NCBI RefSeq assembly: GCF_000264455.2
Contig: NC_017957.2
Span: forward strand, 496,001-560,000
Reading direction: 5' to 3'
Length of the DNA stretch: 64,000 bases
Source: Tistrella mobilis KA081020-065
Lineage (GTDB): Bacteria; Pseudomonadota; Alphaproteobacteria; Tistrellales; Tistrellaceae
This document shows positions 34,911 through 43,944 of the stretch, in pieces. Every line of letters starts with the position of its first letter. Positions within the stretch are counted from its first letter, which is position 1. A program made the translations under genes and the position numbers. The notes under the pieces were generated by a model. The model was not told the origin of the DNA, searched no databases, and saw only the letters and a list, made by a program, of their open reading frames with translations.

Positions 34911-37900
34911 CGGGTCTCCTTCTGCGTATCATGATTGCGGGCGGATCTGGTCAGCCGGATCGGCCGGCGGGCGGCGGCAGCACGCGCTTTCACTGCCGGC
35001 GTCGCCGTTTCGCTCACCGCCTTGCCGTCGTCATAGGCGGCATACCAGCCGAGTTTGGTGTTGGATGTCTGGTCGGGATTGCCGAAGACGGTGATGTCGT
35101 TCTTGCCGGGCGGGAAGGACAGACCCAGCACATGCAGGCCGAAATCCCTCAGCCGCATCAGGTATTGCCGGCCGCTGTCGGCATCGTCATAGGTGGTGAA
35201 CTGCACCGTGCGGAAGCCGATATCCAGAATGCCCTGCAGGGGCAGGCTGACGCCCAGCATCTGTTCCACACCCGGCAGCGCGACGCCGAAATAGAGCGAG
35301 GTCTTCCCGTCCGGATCGTTGGCCGGGCTCCAGCCGGCCAGCAGGCGGATGGTGATGCCGACCGATCCCGCCAGTGCGCCCAGCGTGCCGAGATCGACCT
35401 CATAGACCAACCCGTACCAGGGCTGGCGGAGTTTTCCCTGCTGGATCGGCGCCGAGATCGAGACGAAGCCGGCGGATTCCGGCGTGCGGGTCGAGGGGTC
35501 TGCCCCGGTCACGGCCGGGTCGGGCGTCGTCATCAGACCGGCGAGCCTGAGCGGGAAGCGGGCGAAGAGGGAATTGGCGCGGGCCTGGCTGTTGGCGGCG
35601 TTGAGGGTGAGGCCGCCGTCCTGGACGGTGAAGGTCACGGCTGTGGGATCCGACAGCGAGAAGCTCATCGTGATCGCATAGTTGGAATAGGCGAGCCCCG
35701 CCGCTGACTTCGCATCGGTGCCGTCGGCAGCGTCCGACAGAGAGGGGCCCCAGCAATAGGGGTCGAATTTTTCCGGCTCCGCGAAACGCAGCCTTCCCGC
35801 CATCTGGAAGGCTGCGGTGACCGTGGTATTGCCGGTCTGGGGGGCGGCTGCCCGCGCCGTCGCCATGCGCATCTGGTCGACCGCCATCTCGGTCAGCTGG
35901 CTGAGCTGCAACTGAAACGCCCCTGCCTCGCGCATCGCGAAGACATAGGTGTCGCGCCGGTCGCCGCCATCGGCCGCTTCCGACTGATAGACGCCGTCCA
36001 GGATCAGATTGTTGCCGTGGTCGGTGGGGAAGAGCCGGGTCTGGGCGCCGAACACCCGGTTCACCATCAACTGCGCCGAGCTGGTGAAGCTCGCCAGCCG
36101 GCCGTTTTCGAAGCCGACGGTCAACTGCTGGACCTTGAAGGCGAAGGCGATGTCGCTGGAGAAATACTGGTCGATCGGGTCCTGATAGTCGATCAGGCCG
36201 AAGGTGGAGGTGGTGTCGAAGGTGAGCGTGCCGTTGTCCGAGGTGAAGGAGGTAGCGGTCAGCCCCAGGTGATGGGCGTAGAAACCGGCCGGGTCGATGC
36301 CGGCGGCCAGCGGTTGCAGCGGCTCTGGCAGGGTGTCGAGCGGCACCTCGACCGACAGCGCCAGCACGCCCGCCCAGTCGGGATCGTCGATCACCTCGAC
36401 GAAGCGGTCATAGGGCGAGGCGGTGTTCTTCAGCCGGGCGGTGGCGACACTTTCGCGCGCCGTGCGGATGATGGCCTGAATGTCGCTGCGCGCGGTTTCG
36501 GCCTTGCCGTCGTCTGAAGACGCCTCGGGCCAGTTCCAGGCGGCGGTGTCGGAAACCAGATCGGCCAGCGAGCGGCCGCTGACGAATTTGAAGATCAGCC
36601 GGGCGTTTTTCGGTCCCTGGCGATCGGGGGCGGCCCAGTTGCGCGGGCTCATCCGGAACAGCCAGTCGCCGATCACCGGGGTCAGCAGCCCGGCGAAGCG
36701 CTGGAAGACCAGGGTCTCTTCGGCGGTGATCGTGCCCGATGTCGCCTCGGTCAGCATCTGGTCGAAGGCGGTTTCGGTGTCGTAGACCGGATAGCCGGCG
36801 CGCGAGACCGTGGCCGAGACCTGGTTCCACACGGTTTCCGACACGCCCTTGCCCGGCGGCAGGGCCTTGATCAGGTTCATCGACGCCTGGGTCAGCTGAT
36901 AGGCGACCGAGCCCGACGCCATCACGGTCGCGGCCGAGCCCAGCACCATGAACAGCCGGTTGGACAGCAGCGCCTGGCGGAAGGCACCGTCGATGGCGGT
37001 GAAGCGCAGATCCGGCAGGCCGTCGCTGCTGCCCATATTGCCGATGCCGAGCCAGGCCCAGGGCTGATTGTCACCGGCATAGCCGATGGCGATGCCGGGC
37101 GGTGAAACCGCCGGGGTCACCGTGCCGACCGGGGGGGCCGATGCATCCGCAGCCCTGGTGACGTCCCATTGCGTGCCGGTGGCGAGCCCGATCCGCCGCC
37201 GGCGTTCGGGTGCGATGCCGCGGGCCTCGATGTCGCGCGCGAAGACCGCATCTTCCGCGGCAAGCCCGGCATAGCCGACCATGGGGAAGGCCGGGGCGGG
37301 ATCTTCCGTCACCAGATCGGTGGCGGCCATTTCCAGATAGGACAGAAAGCCCGAATAGCCGCCGGCATAGAAGGGCGCATCCTCGGGCTGGGCGTAATAG
37401 CGCGGCGCGCTGCCGGCCGAAATCCAGCTCCAGGCGGTGGTGCCGAGATCGGTGAGGGCCGGCGGTGCCGGCGCGTCGTCCTGGGTGAGCACCGGCGCCT
37501 CGTCCTCGGCGCGGGCGGGCGGGGCATAGGCGGCGCGGCCGGCGCGGAAGCTCAACACATTGCCGTCGGCCGTGTTGAGCCCGACATAGTCGAGCCCGGT
37601 GGTCCCGCAGAGCACGCGCACCGCCGGGGCGGTGGCGGCGATGTCTTCCGACAGCTGCGCGGTTGCCAGCTGTCCGCCCTGGTCCAGCCCCAGCAGGGTG
37701 AAATCGCCGTCCGGCGTCAGGTAATACGCAACCGGCACATCGCCCGGGGCGCCGCCGGTGGCGCCGGTGGTCAGCGGCTGCACCGCCAGCACGAAACCGG
37801 GCTGGGTCTGGCTGGCGATCTGCACCGGTTTCAACTGCACGCCATAGCCAAGGGCGGTGACATAGCCGCTGTCGAAGACCGGCTCGTCACCCGAGGCCGT

Positions 37901-38719
37901 GGCGCCGAAGGGGGCGAGGCCAAAGCGGGTGCGGGTGGGATCGAGCGGTGCCAGCGGGTCGAAGGCGCAATAGAGCGTCACCGTCGCGCGCTGGCGCAGC
38001 GGCACCACACGCAGGCTGCGGATGCCGCCGGTCGGGACCGGTGGGGCGTCCAGGGTCATGAACGGATCGATATCGGGCGCGAAGAAGCGCAGGCTGGCGC
38101 CCATGGACGTGAGCACCGGCACCTCGTCCACAGCCGGCGCCGCCAGATCCAGCGTCCAGACCAGCGCGCCCGGCCGGAGCGGGTTGTAGCTGACACCCCA
38201 GAGGTTCTGGCTGGCGGCAAGGCTGGCATCGCCCGCGAGCAGGGTGAGGGCGGCACCGTCATGGACGCGGAACAGCCAGCTCTGATCGCTGGACGCCTGC
38301 TCCACCATCACCTGGCCACCGGCGGGTGCCACCACGACGATGCCGCCGGCATCGAAGGTCTGGCCACCGGTGACGGCGGTGACGTCGCCGCTGCGGGCCA
38401 TGTTGACCGCAGAGCCGGTCCAGCCGTTGATGCCCAGCGCCACGCCCGCGATCCACAGGAAACGCGGGCCCCGGGCCGGCGGCAGCAGGGTGAGAAAGGC
38501 CTGAAGCGGGCCGACGAACCCGGCCGGGTCGGCGGGCGCCTGGTCCAGCCAGAACCACAGCCCCCGGGCATCGGTCCAGCTGGTGGAGAGCGTGACGGTG
38601 TCGCCGAAACCCGCGGCATCCGAGGCGAGGAACCCGGCCCGGTTGCCGCCATCCGTCAGCCAGTAGAGCGGCGAGCCCGCGGCCGCCCGGTTGAAGGCGG
38701 GCTCTGCCCCGCCGCTCAT
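34907..38719 (-). CDS. 1270-aa beta-rich island protein, unknown function
   Basis: A large protein without signal peptide or membrane helix. Residues 1-400 are a beta-rich domain (SPLYWLTDGGNRAGFLASDA, GLWFWLDQAP). An acidic Ala/Pro linker near 405-425 (AEDEAPVLTQDDAPAPPALT) separates it from a mixed region with a hydrophobic helix (SNRLFMVLGSAATVMASGSV). The last third again has alternating hydrophobic strands (TVGFENGRLASFTSSAQLMV, GVSLPLQGILDIGFRTVQFT) much like those of the 2521-aa partner, then a basic tail (KARAAAARRPIRLTRSARNH). I recognise no catalytic motif. Both ends are coupled to neighbours by 4-bp overlaps. Confidence 0.65.
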   Translation of the reverse strand: MSGGAEPAFNRAAAGSPLYWLTDGGNRAGFLASDAAGFGDTVTLSTSWTDARGLWFWLDQAPADPAGFVGPLQAFLTLLPPARGPRFLWIAGVALGINGWTGSAVNMARSGDVTAVTGGQTFDAGGIVVVAPAGGQVMVEQASSDQSWLFRVHDGAALTLLAGDASLAASQNLWGVSYNPLRPGALVWTLDLAAPAVDEVPVLTSMGASLRFFAPDIDPFMTLDAPPVPTGGIRSLRVVPLRQRATVTLYCAFDPLAPLDPTRTRFGLAPFGATASGDEPVFDSGYVTALGYGVQLKPVQIASQTQPGFVLAVQPLTTGATGGAPGDVPVAYYLTPDGDFTLLGLDQGGQLATAQLSEDIAATAPAVRVLCGTTGLDYVGLNTADGNVLSFRAGRAAYAPPARAEDEAPVLTQDDAPAPPALTDLGTTAWSWISAGSAPRYYAQPEDAPFYAGGYSGFLSYLEMAATDLVTEDPAPAFPMVGYAGLAAEDAVFARDIEARGIAPERRRRIGLATGTQWDVTRAADASAPPVGTVTPAVSPPGIAIGYAGDNQPWAWLGIGNMGSSDGLPDLRFTAIDGAFRQALLSNRLFMVLGSAATVMASGSVAYQLTQASMNLIKALPPGKGVSETVWNQVSATVSRAGYPVYDTETAFDQMLTEATSGTITAEETLVFQRFAGLLTPVIGDWLFRMSPRNWAAPDRQGPKNARLIFKFVSGRSLADLVSDTAAWNWPEASSDDGKAETARSDIQAIIRTARESVATARLKNTASPYDRFVEVIDDPDWAGVLALSVEVPLDTLPEPLQPLAAGIDPAGFYAHHLGLTATSFTSDNGTLTFDTTSTFGLIDYQDPIDQYFSSDIAFAFKVQQLTVGFENGRLASFTSSAQLMVNRVFGAQTRLFPTDHGNNLILDGVYQSEAADGGDRRDTYVFAMREAGAFQLQLSQLTEMAVDQMRMATARAAAPQTGNTTVTAAFQMAGRLRFAEPEKFDPYCWGPSLSDAADGTDAKSAAGLAYSNYAITMSFSLSDPTAVTFTVQDGGLTLNAANSQARANSLFARFPLRLAGLMTTPDPAVTGADPSTRTPESAGFVSISAPIQQGKLRQPWYGLVYEVDLGTLGALAGSVGITIRLLAGWSPANDPDGKTSLYFGVALPGVEQMLGVSLPLQGILDIGFRTVQFTTYDDADSGRQYLMRLRDFGLHVLGLSFPPGKNDITVFGNPDQTSNTKLGWYAAYDDGKAVSETATPAVKARAAAARRPIRLTRSARNHDTQKETR

Positions 38720-41700
38720 GCGGCACCTGCGGGCCGGGTGCCGATGTCGATCCTGTCGCCGGCCATCAGCGGCAGGGCGGTCATCGCGGCATTGGCCGAG
38801 GGCGCCCAGTCGACCCTGAGCGGCTGGCCGCCGCCGGCATCATAGCCGGCGGGCGTGCCGGCGGGCGACGGGCCGGTGCCGCGGGTCAGGCGGATGCCGG
38901 TCAGCGGCAGGCCCACCGTCGCCGGCTCCTGCGCGCGGGTGGCCAGCACATCGCTCAGCGTCGTGCCCAGCGGCACCAGCTGCTCCACCCCGTTCACCAG
39001 GATGCGGATCTCGGCCACCAGCGTGGTGCGGCCGCGGAAGTAAAGCACCGCCGCCCGGGCGCTGGCATCGGTGCCGTTATGCGCGGCTTCGGTCGCGGCC
39101 TCCAGATCCGAGAGTTTCGACGCGGCGAGCAGCACCGCATTCAGTTCCGGATAGGGCGTACCCGGCTGGGCGCAGGACGGGAAGGCCTGGGGATAGACCA
39201 GGCGGAGCAGCGGCTGCTGCATGGTCGACCAGCCGGTATCGATCAATCCGCCGGCACCGGCGACCTTGCGGTTCGACGGCAACGGCCGCGGTACCGTCGT
39301 GCCGCCCTGGCTGGTGACCAGGCCCACGAATTCGTCCAGCACCGTGCAGGTGACGCCGTTCTTCACGATCCGCCCCACCTGCCAGCGCGCGACCCCCGAG
39401 GTCACGAAACCATTCAGATAGGCCTGATCGGGGGATCCGGCGGCCATGGTGGTATAGGCTTCGAATTCCGCGCGCAGCACCATGCCCGGCAGCAGATCGA
39501 CATGGCCTTTGGTCGGATCGAAGCTGTAGCCGAAGAGCAGGGTTTCGGCGAAGGTCTGCGGCATGGCGCGGGCGATCGCCGCCTGCACCGTCTGGATGGC
39601 GAGTGGCGTGGCGGTGGCCGTTTCCAGCGCCGTCAGGAAACCGTTCCAGGCGGTCACCAGATCCGGGCGCACCGCCTCGGCGGTGAAGGTCCAGGGCAGG
39701 GCATTCGCATCGCCCGCGATGGTCAGGGCATAGGTGTAGGGGGCCGTGCCCTCGACAATCGCGAAGGGGGCGACGGCCGGCAGATCGGCCGTGGCCGGCG
39801 GGGTGGTGAACAGCTGCGGCAGGCCGATGGTGATCTGATAGGCGGTCATGGCCGGCGCGGTCGCGGGAATGATCGCGGCCGCGGTGTCCTGGGCGAAGGT
39901 CGGATAGAGACCGGCGGCGAAGACCGGGGCCGAGGTGGCCGGGCCGGTGGTGACGCCGGTGATCGCCTGGACGCTGAGGGTCGGGTTCTGGTCGCTTGCA
40001 TAGGCGATCGCGACCGAGAGTTCGGGTGCGGTGGTCAGCACGCCGCTGGAGCCCGGAATGCCGGTCACCAGATAGGCCGAGGCCCCGTCGACCGCCCGCC
40101 AGGAGAGGCTGGCGGTCGCACCGTCATAGGCGATGGCAAGCCCTGCGGGTGCAATACTGCCAAGCGGTGTGAAGGCGCTCCACGGCCCTTTGACGCTGGC
40201 GCCGGAGCGGGTGGCCCGGCCGCGGACGGCATAGCTCGCCGGATCGGTCAGCGCCGAGGCCGGCACGGTGACGGCGGTGGTTCCGCTGGTCAGGCTCTGG
40301 CTGAGCGTGCCGTTCTTCCACAGCTCCAGCGCATAGCCGTCTTCCCCCTGGCCGGCGGCGCTGAGGGTGACGGTGACGTCGCCGCCGGCGGCGGGGAAGG
40401 CGATGCCGGTCACGGCCACCGCCTCGCTGATCAGCGCCAGTGCGACCGAGACCGGCCCGGTGGTGCTGCCGGTGGTGCCGGAACCGATGGGGGTGACGAC
40501 CAGAGACGGCGCCGCCCCCTGGCCGCCCGCCGGCAGCTGCGGCACCGGCAGGCTGCCCGAGCCGCCGCTGAAGCTGCCCGAGGCGGCAACCCCCGTGCCC
40601 GCGACGAGATCCAGCCGATAGCCGGTGACCCCTGCATCGGTGACGGTGTTCCAGCCGGCGGTGACCACGCCGCCGTCGAGCGTGGCGGCGGTGAGCGCCG
40701 GGGCGGATGTCAGCACCGGCAGCCGGGTGGTGGTATAGGGTCCGGTGGACGAGCCCCGGCAGGCGGCGGCGATCACCGTATAGGCGTCGCCGATGGTCAG
40801 GCCCGCCAGGGTGACGCTGCGGGTGAGGCCCGTTCCGGACGCCTGGCCGCCGGTGACGGGCTGGCCGTCGGGGGCGAGCACGCTGATCGCCGAACCGCTG
40901 ATCCGCCAGTCGCCGGCTGGCGGCAGCACGGTGACCGTGACCGTGCGGTCGGTGCCCGAGGCGGTGGTCACGACATCGATCATCGGGGGCAGCAGCACCA
41001 GCCCCATGGCGCTGCCCTCGGGGCCGGTCGCCGTGCCGGCGGTGGCCGACGACAGCGCCGCGGTGACGGCATAGTCGTGGGCGAGGTCGGCGGCGATGCC
41101 GAAACCCGCGGCGAACTGCCAGGTGCGCGTGCCGGTCCGCGTGCCGGCAATCGGGGCGGTGGTGGCGATTGCCCGCCCGTCCTGCATCAGATTGGCGATG
41201 AACCAGACATCGCCGCTGTCGGGCAGGCCGGCGCCAGAGACGGTGATGGTGGTGTTGACCGTCTCAAGCGGGATGATCACCGCAACCGCGGTGACATCCG
41301 GCCGGGCGTAATACACCGGGGCAGGATCGCTGACCGGGCCGCTGGAGATGTCGAAGACCGGCGTGACCTTCACGGTCCAGCTGCCGCCGGCCGCGCGCAG
41401 ATTGGGGGCGACGACGAATTGCGCGACCGTGCCCGAGGTGACCGAGGCGACCTGCGATCCGCCGCCGGTGGTCAGCCGGATCTGGGTCTGGCCGGCCGGC
41501 ATGGCCGAGGCGGCCGCCGTCCAGCCCACGGACAGGGTGATGCCGTCATAGGCGGTGGTGATGTTGGTGACCGGTGCGAAGAGCAACGGTACCCGGTCGG
41601 AGATGATGGTCGGATCACTCTGAACGGCGACCTGGACGTAATACATCGTGGTCTGGGCGTTCATGTCCTCGCCCGCCGTCCAGATACCGCCATTGGGCGT

Positions 41701-41877
41701 CATGCCCGATGCGGTGCCGGTGATGGCGGCCCCGCCGGCGGTCGTCACGATGATCGTGAACGGGCCGGTATATCCCTGCTGGATAAGCCAGGCCAGGGAG
41801 AAGACCGGGCGGGTGCCGCCGGTGGTGCAGGAAACCGACGAGATGACCGGCGCGGCCGGCGTGGTGGCGGTGGACAT
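38716..41877 (-). CDS. Fibronectin type III-like repeat protein of the island
   Basis: A 1053-aa protein read from the ATG at 41877 (MSTATTPAAPVISSVS), with GGGGGA 7 nt upstream; the frame is open further upstream, but only into the spacer and the preceding gene. Several segments match the Ig-like/FN3 pattern: TTAYDGITLSVGWTAAAS, APALTAATLDGGVVTAGWNT and GLAIAYDGATASLSWRAVDG, each followed by a Gly/Tyr strand. The Ser/Thr/Ala/Gly-rich composition is that of bacterial surface or appendage proteins. The last 450 residues differ and end with VNGVEQLVPLGTTLSDVLAT and LPLMAGDRIDIGTRPAGAA. No signal peptide is present. It follows the Hint gene by 97 bp and overlaps the next gene by 4 bp. Confidence 0.66.
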   Translation of the reverse strand: MSTATTPAAPVISSVSCTTGGTRPVFSLAWLIQQGYTGPFTIIVTTAGGAAITGTASGMTPNGGIWTAGEDMNAQTTMYYVQVAVQSDPTIISDRVPLLFAPVTNITTAYDGITLSVGWTAAASAMPAGQTQIRLTTGGGSQVASVTSGTVAQFVVAPNLRAAGGSWTVKVTPVFDISSGPVSDPAPVYYARPDVTAVAVIIPLETVNTTITVSGAGLPDSGDVWFIANLMQDGRAIATTAPIAGTRTGTRTWQFAAGFGIAADLAHDYAVTAALSSATAGTATGPEGSAMGLVLLPPMIDVVTTASGTDRTVTVTVLPPAGDWRISGSAISVLAPDGQPVTGGQASGTGLTRSVTLAGLTIGDAYTVIAAACRGSSTGPYTTTRLPVLTSAPALTAATLDGGVVTAGWNTVTDAGVTGYRLDLVAGTGVAASGSFSGGSGSLPVPQLPAGGQGAAPSLVVTPIGSGTTGSTTGPVSVALALISEAVAVTGIAFPAAGGDVTVTLSAAGQGEDGYALELWKNGTLSQSLTSGTTAVTVPASALTDPASYAVRGRATRSGASVKGPWSAFTPLGSIAPAGLAIAYDGATASLSWRAVDGASAYLVTGIPGSSGVLTTAPELSVAIAYASDQNPTLSVQAITGVTTGPATSAPVFAAGLYPTFAQDTAAAIIPATAPAMTAYQITIGLPQLFTTPPATADLPAVAPFAIVEGTAPYTYALTIAGDANALPWTFTAEAVRPDLVTAWNGFLTALETATATPLAIQTVQAAIARAMPQTFAETLLFGYSFDPTKGHVDLLPGMVLRAEFEAYTTMAAGSPDQAYLNGFVTSGVARWQVGRIVKNGVTCTVLDEFVGLVTSQGGTTVPRPLPSNRKVAGAGGLIDTGWSTMQQPLLRLVYPQAFPSCAQPGTPYPELNAVLLAASKLSDLEAATEAAHNGTDASARAAVLYFRGRTTLVAEIRILVNGVEQLVPLGTTLSDVLATRAQEPATVGLPLTGIRLTRGTGPSPAGTPAGYDAGGGQPLRVDWAPSANAAMTALPLMAGDRIDIGTRPAGAA

Positions 41878-41974
41878 GCGCTCTTCCCCCGATGCAGAAG
41901 CCCGCGCACCCCGCCGACCCTTGAACGGGGCCGGGCGGGATGCGTCGTCGTCCGTCGTGATCTGTGGGTTGGGA

Positions 41975-43720
41975 TCAGCCGTCGATGCGGGCGATCGGCG
42001 CCAGGCCGGCGGCGATCCGGCGGGCATTGGTCACATCCAGCCGCCAGTCGTCGCCCAGGGTCTGGCCCAGGATCTCGACCGGATCGGGCAGATCGGCCGG
42101 CAGCGCCGCGCGGGCGGCATGCACCGCCTGCATGCGGTTGTCACCGACCAGGATGCCGCCGGCGATGAAGCCGGTGATGGCGTCGTCGTCGATATCGGCC
42201 AGGCTTTCGGCACCGTCGGGCAGCAGATCCAGGTTGAAGACCTGGCCGTCATGGGACACCCGCTCGACCAGCGTCACCCGGGCGGGGCCGTGATCGGTGG
42301 TGACCAGGGCGCCGGTCTCCAGCGCCTCGGCCACCACCACGCCCGCCGCCGTCGGCACCGGGTGGTTGTGGGTCAGCAGCACCTCGGCGCCGGTGTCGGT
42401 GACGACGCGGACCATGGGCTTGTCTTCGGTGCCGCGCCAGACTTCGGCGATACGCAGGCTGCCGCCCATGCCGTCGGCCACCCGTTCGCCCGCGGTCAGG
42501 GTCTCGATCGCCCGGCGGGTGCCGTCGGCCAATTCCACCAGGCTGCCCTCGGCGACACAGCCCCAGACGAACTGGATCGGCGCGACCATGCCGATATTGG
42601 CGGGCGGCGTGGTCACACCCAGCGGCACGCTGGTGACGCGGATGAAGGCGGTCTCGCCGGTCGACAGGCTGAAATTCAGCAGGAAGTCGAGGTCAATGGT
42701 CTGGCCCTGATCCCAGGGCGCGCCCTGCAGCCAGTCGGGGCCGATCGCCCAGCTGATCGCGCCGCCGGCACCGGTGCACAGCGGCGGAATGTCGGCCGAC
42801 GGAAAGGCCAGGGTGGCGCCGTCGCCCTGGCCCGAGCGGCGGAACAGGATGCAGTTGCCGTTGAAATTGGGATTGGCGGCAACCGTATAGCCCTGCAGCA
42901 GGGTCGCCGAGCCGTTGACCGCCAGGCCCACGATCGGCTTCGAGCCGTCATTGCCGTATTGATAATAATAGTCGCAATCCCCGACCTGATTGTCGGTCCG
43001 GTTCAGGCCGACCTTGATGTAATCGCGGGTGGGGTGCGAATTGTGGTTCGGGTCGACCACGGTCAGGGTGTCGATCGCGTCCACGCCGCGCAGATCGGCG
43101 GTGGCGACCACCGTTTCCAGGGCCGTGGCGCCTGCGGGCATATAGGCGGCCGACAGCGTGGCGGTGACGTCCAGCTTGCCGTCGACCACCGATGCGGCCG
43201 AGGTCAGCTCCACCACCTGGGTGGTGCTGTTGTACTGCTGCGGGATCGAGCTGCTGCCGATCTGCTGACCGGTGTGGTTGTCGACCAGGATCAGGTTGAG
43301 CGCCGTGACCGTGGAGATGCCGGTCAGCGTCACGATGCCCTGGGCCGAGACCTGATTGCTGTTCGGCTCCACCCCCAGATAGGTCAGGGTCACCGCAGGC
43401 ACCCAGCTGCCGGACTGGGGATCGTCCATCTCCAGCAGCGTGGCCTTGCGGGGCCCGCCGGTCGCCTGGTGATGGGCTTCCGTCAGCTTGATCAGCCGGC
43501 GGGTGCTGGGAAAGTAGCGCTCCAGATAGTCGTCGCCGCCGAAGCGATCCAGGATGAAGCGCCGATGCGTTTCATTGCGCATGTCCAGCGACATCACGCC
43601 ATTGGGGGTGGCCGCGGCCTCGGCAGTCACCGTCTGGAAAACCTCGGCCTCTTCCTTGCTCATCGGGCTTGCCATCCGGCCGAACCGATCGACCCCGATT
43701 TCGCGCATCCGCCTGCTCAT
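41975..43720 (-). CDS. Hint (hedgehog/intein-like) autoprocessing protein, first gene of the island
   Basis: A 581-aa protein. Residues 1-100 are helical and charged. Residues 104-385 look like beta sandwiches (VTLTYLGVEPNSNQVSAQGI, QTIDLDFLLNFSLSTGETAF). From Cys388 comes a Hint domain: WG-CVAEGSLVELADGTRRAIETL (block A; nucleophile Cys388), EVLLTHNHPVPTAAG (block B, Thr450 and His453) and FIAGGILVGDN (519-528) at the usual end. About 50 residues follow. Hint domains cleave their own chain through a thioester at the first Cys; here the final block is GDN rather than HN, so N-terminal cleavage is likelier than splicing. ATG 43720 has GGGGAAGGGGA upstream. It heads the 22-kb operon. Confidence 0.75.
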   Translation of the reverse strand: MSRRMREIGVDRFGRMASPMSKEEAEVFQTVTAEAAATPNGVMSLDMRNETHRRFILDRFGGDDYLERYFPSTRRLIKLTEAHHQATGGPRKATLLEMDDPQSGSWVPAVTLTYLGVEPNSNQVSAQGIVTLTGISTVTALNLILVDNHTGQQIGSSSIPQQYNSTTQVVELTSAASVVDGKLDVTATLSAAYMPAGATALETVVATADLRGVDAIDTLTVVDPNHNSHPTRDYIKVGLNRTDNQVGDCDYYYQYGNDGSKPIVGLAVNGSATLLQGYTVAANPNFNGNCILFRRSGQGDGATLAFPSADIPPLCTGAGGAISWAIGPDWLQGAPWDQGQTIDLDFLLNFSLSTGETAFIRVTSVPLGVTTPPANIGMVAPIQFVWGCVAEGSLVELADGTRRAIETLTAGERVADGMGGSLRIAEVWRGTEDKPMVRVVTDTGAEVLLTHNHPVPTAAGVVVAEALETGALVTTDHGPARVTLVERVSHDGQVFNLDLLPDGAESLADIDDDAITGFIAGGILVGDNRMQAVHAARAALPADLPDPVEILGQTLGDDWRLDVTNARRIAAGLAPIARIDG

Positions 43721-43837
43721 GATCCGATCCCCTTCCCCTGTTATCCTTCTGCGGGAAGACGAGCATGCCCGTTCACGCCCATTGGAAGGGCGCGTCTGTC
43801 GGTTTGCTCGTTCCCACTTATAGGATTGTTGCGTGAA

Positions 43838-43874
43838 AGGTTAGATTTGAGCCGAAAGGGTGTCAATCACCCTT
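43838..43874 (-). promoter_or_regulatory. Candidate promoter and operator of the 22-kb island operon
   Basis: Reading leftward, TTGACA (43866-43861) is a perfect -35 box and TAACCT lies 17 bp further (43843-43838), about 120 bp before the Hint gene. The -35 box sits inside a perfect inverted repeat, AAGGGTG-TCAAT-CACCCTT (43856-43874), an arrangement typical of repressor control. A second AT-rich element, CTATAAG, lies closer to the gene and could be an alternative -10. Confidence 0.45.
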
Positions 43875-43944
43875 CTATGAAAACCAACGGTCGTTAATCT
43901 ATTGCATATTGCAGTGTACAATTGCCGCGCGGTCGTGACGGGTC

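Noticed and set aside
39079-42168. A 1029-codon + strand frame opposite the FN3-like gene
   Set aside because: Antisense noise in GC-rich repeats, no start signal.
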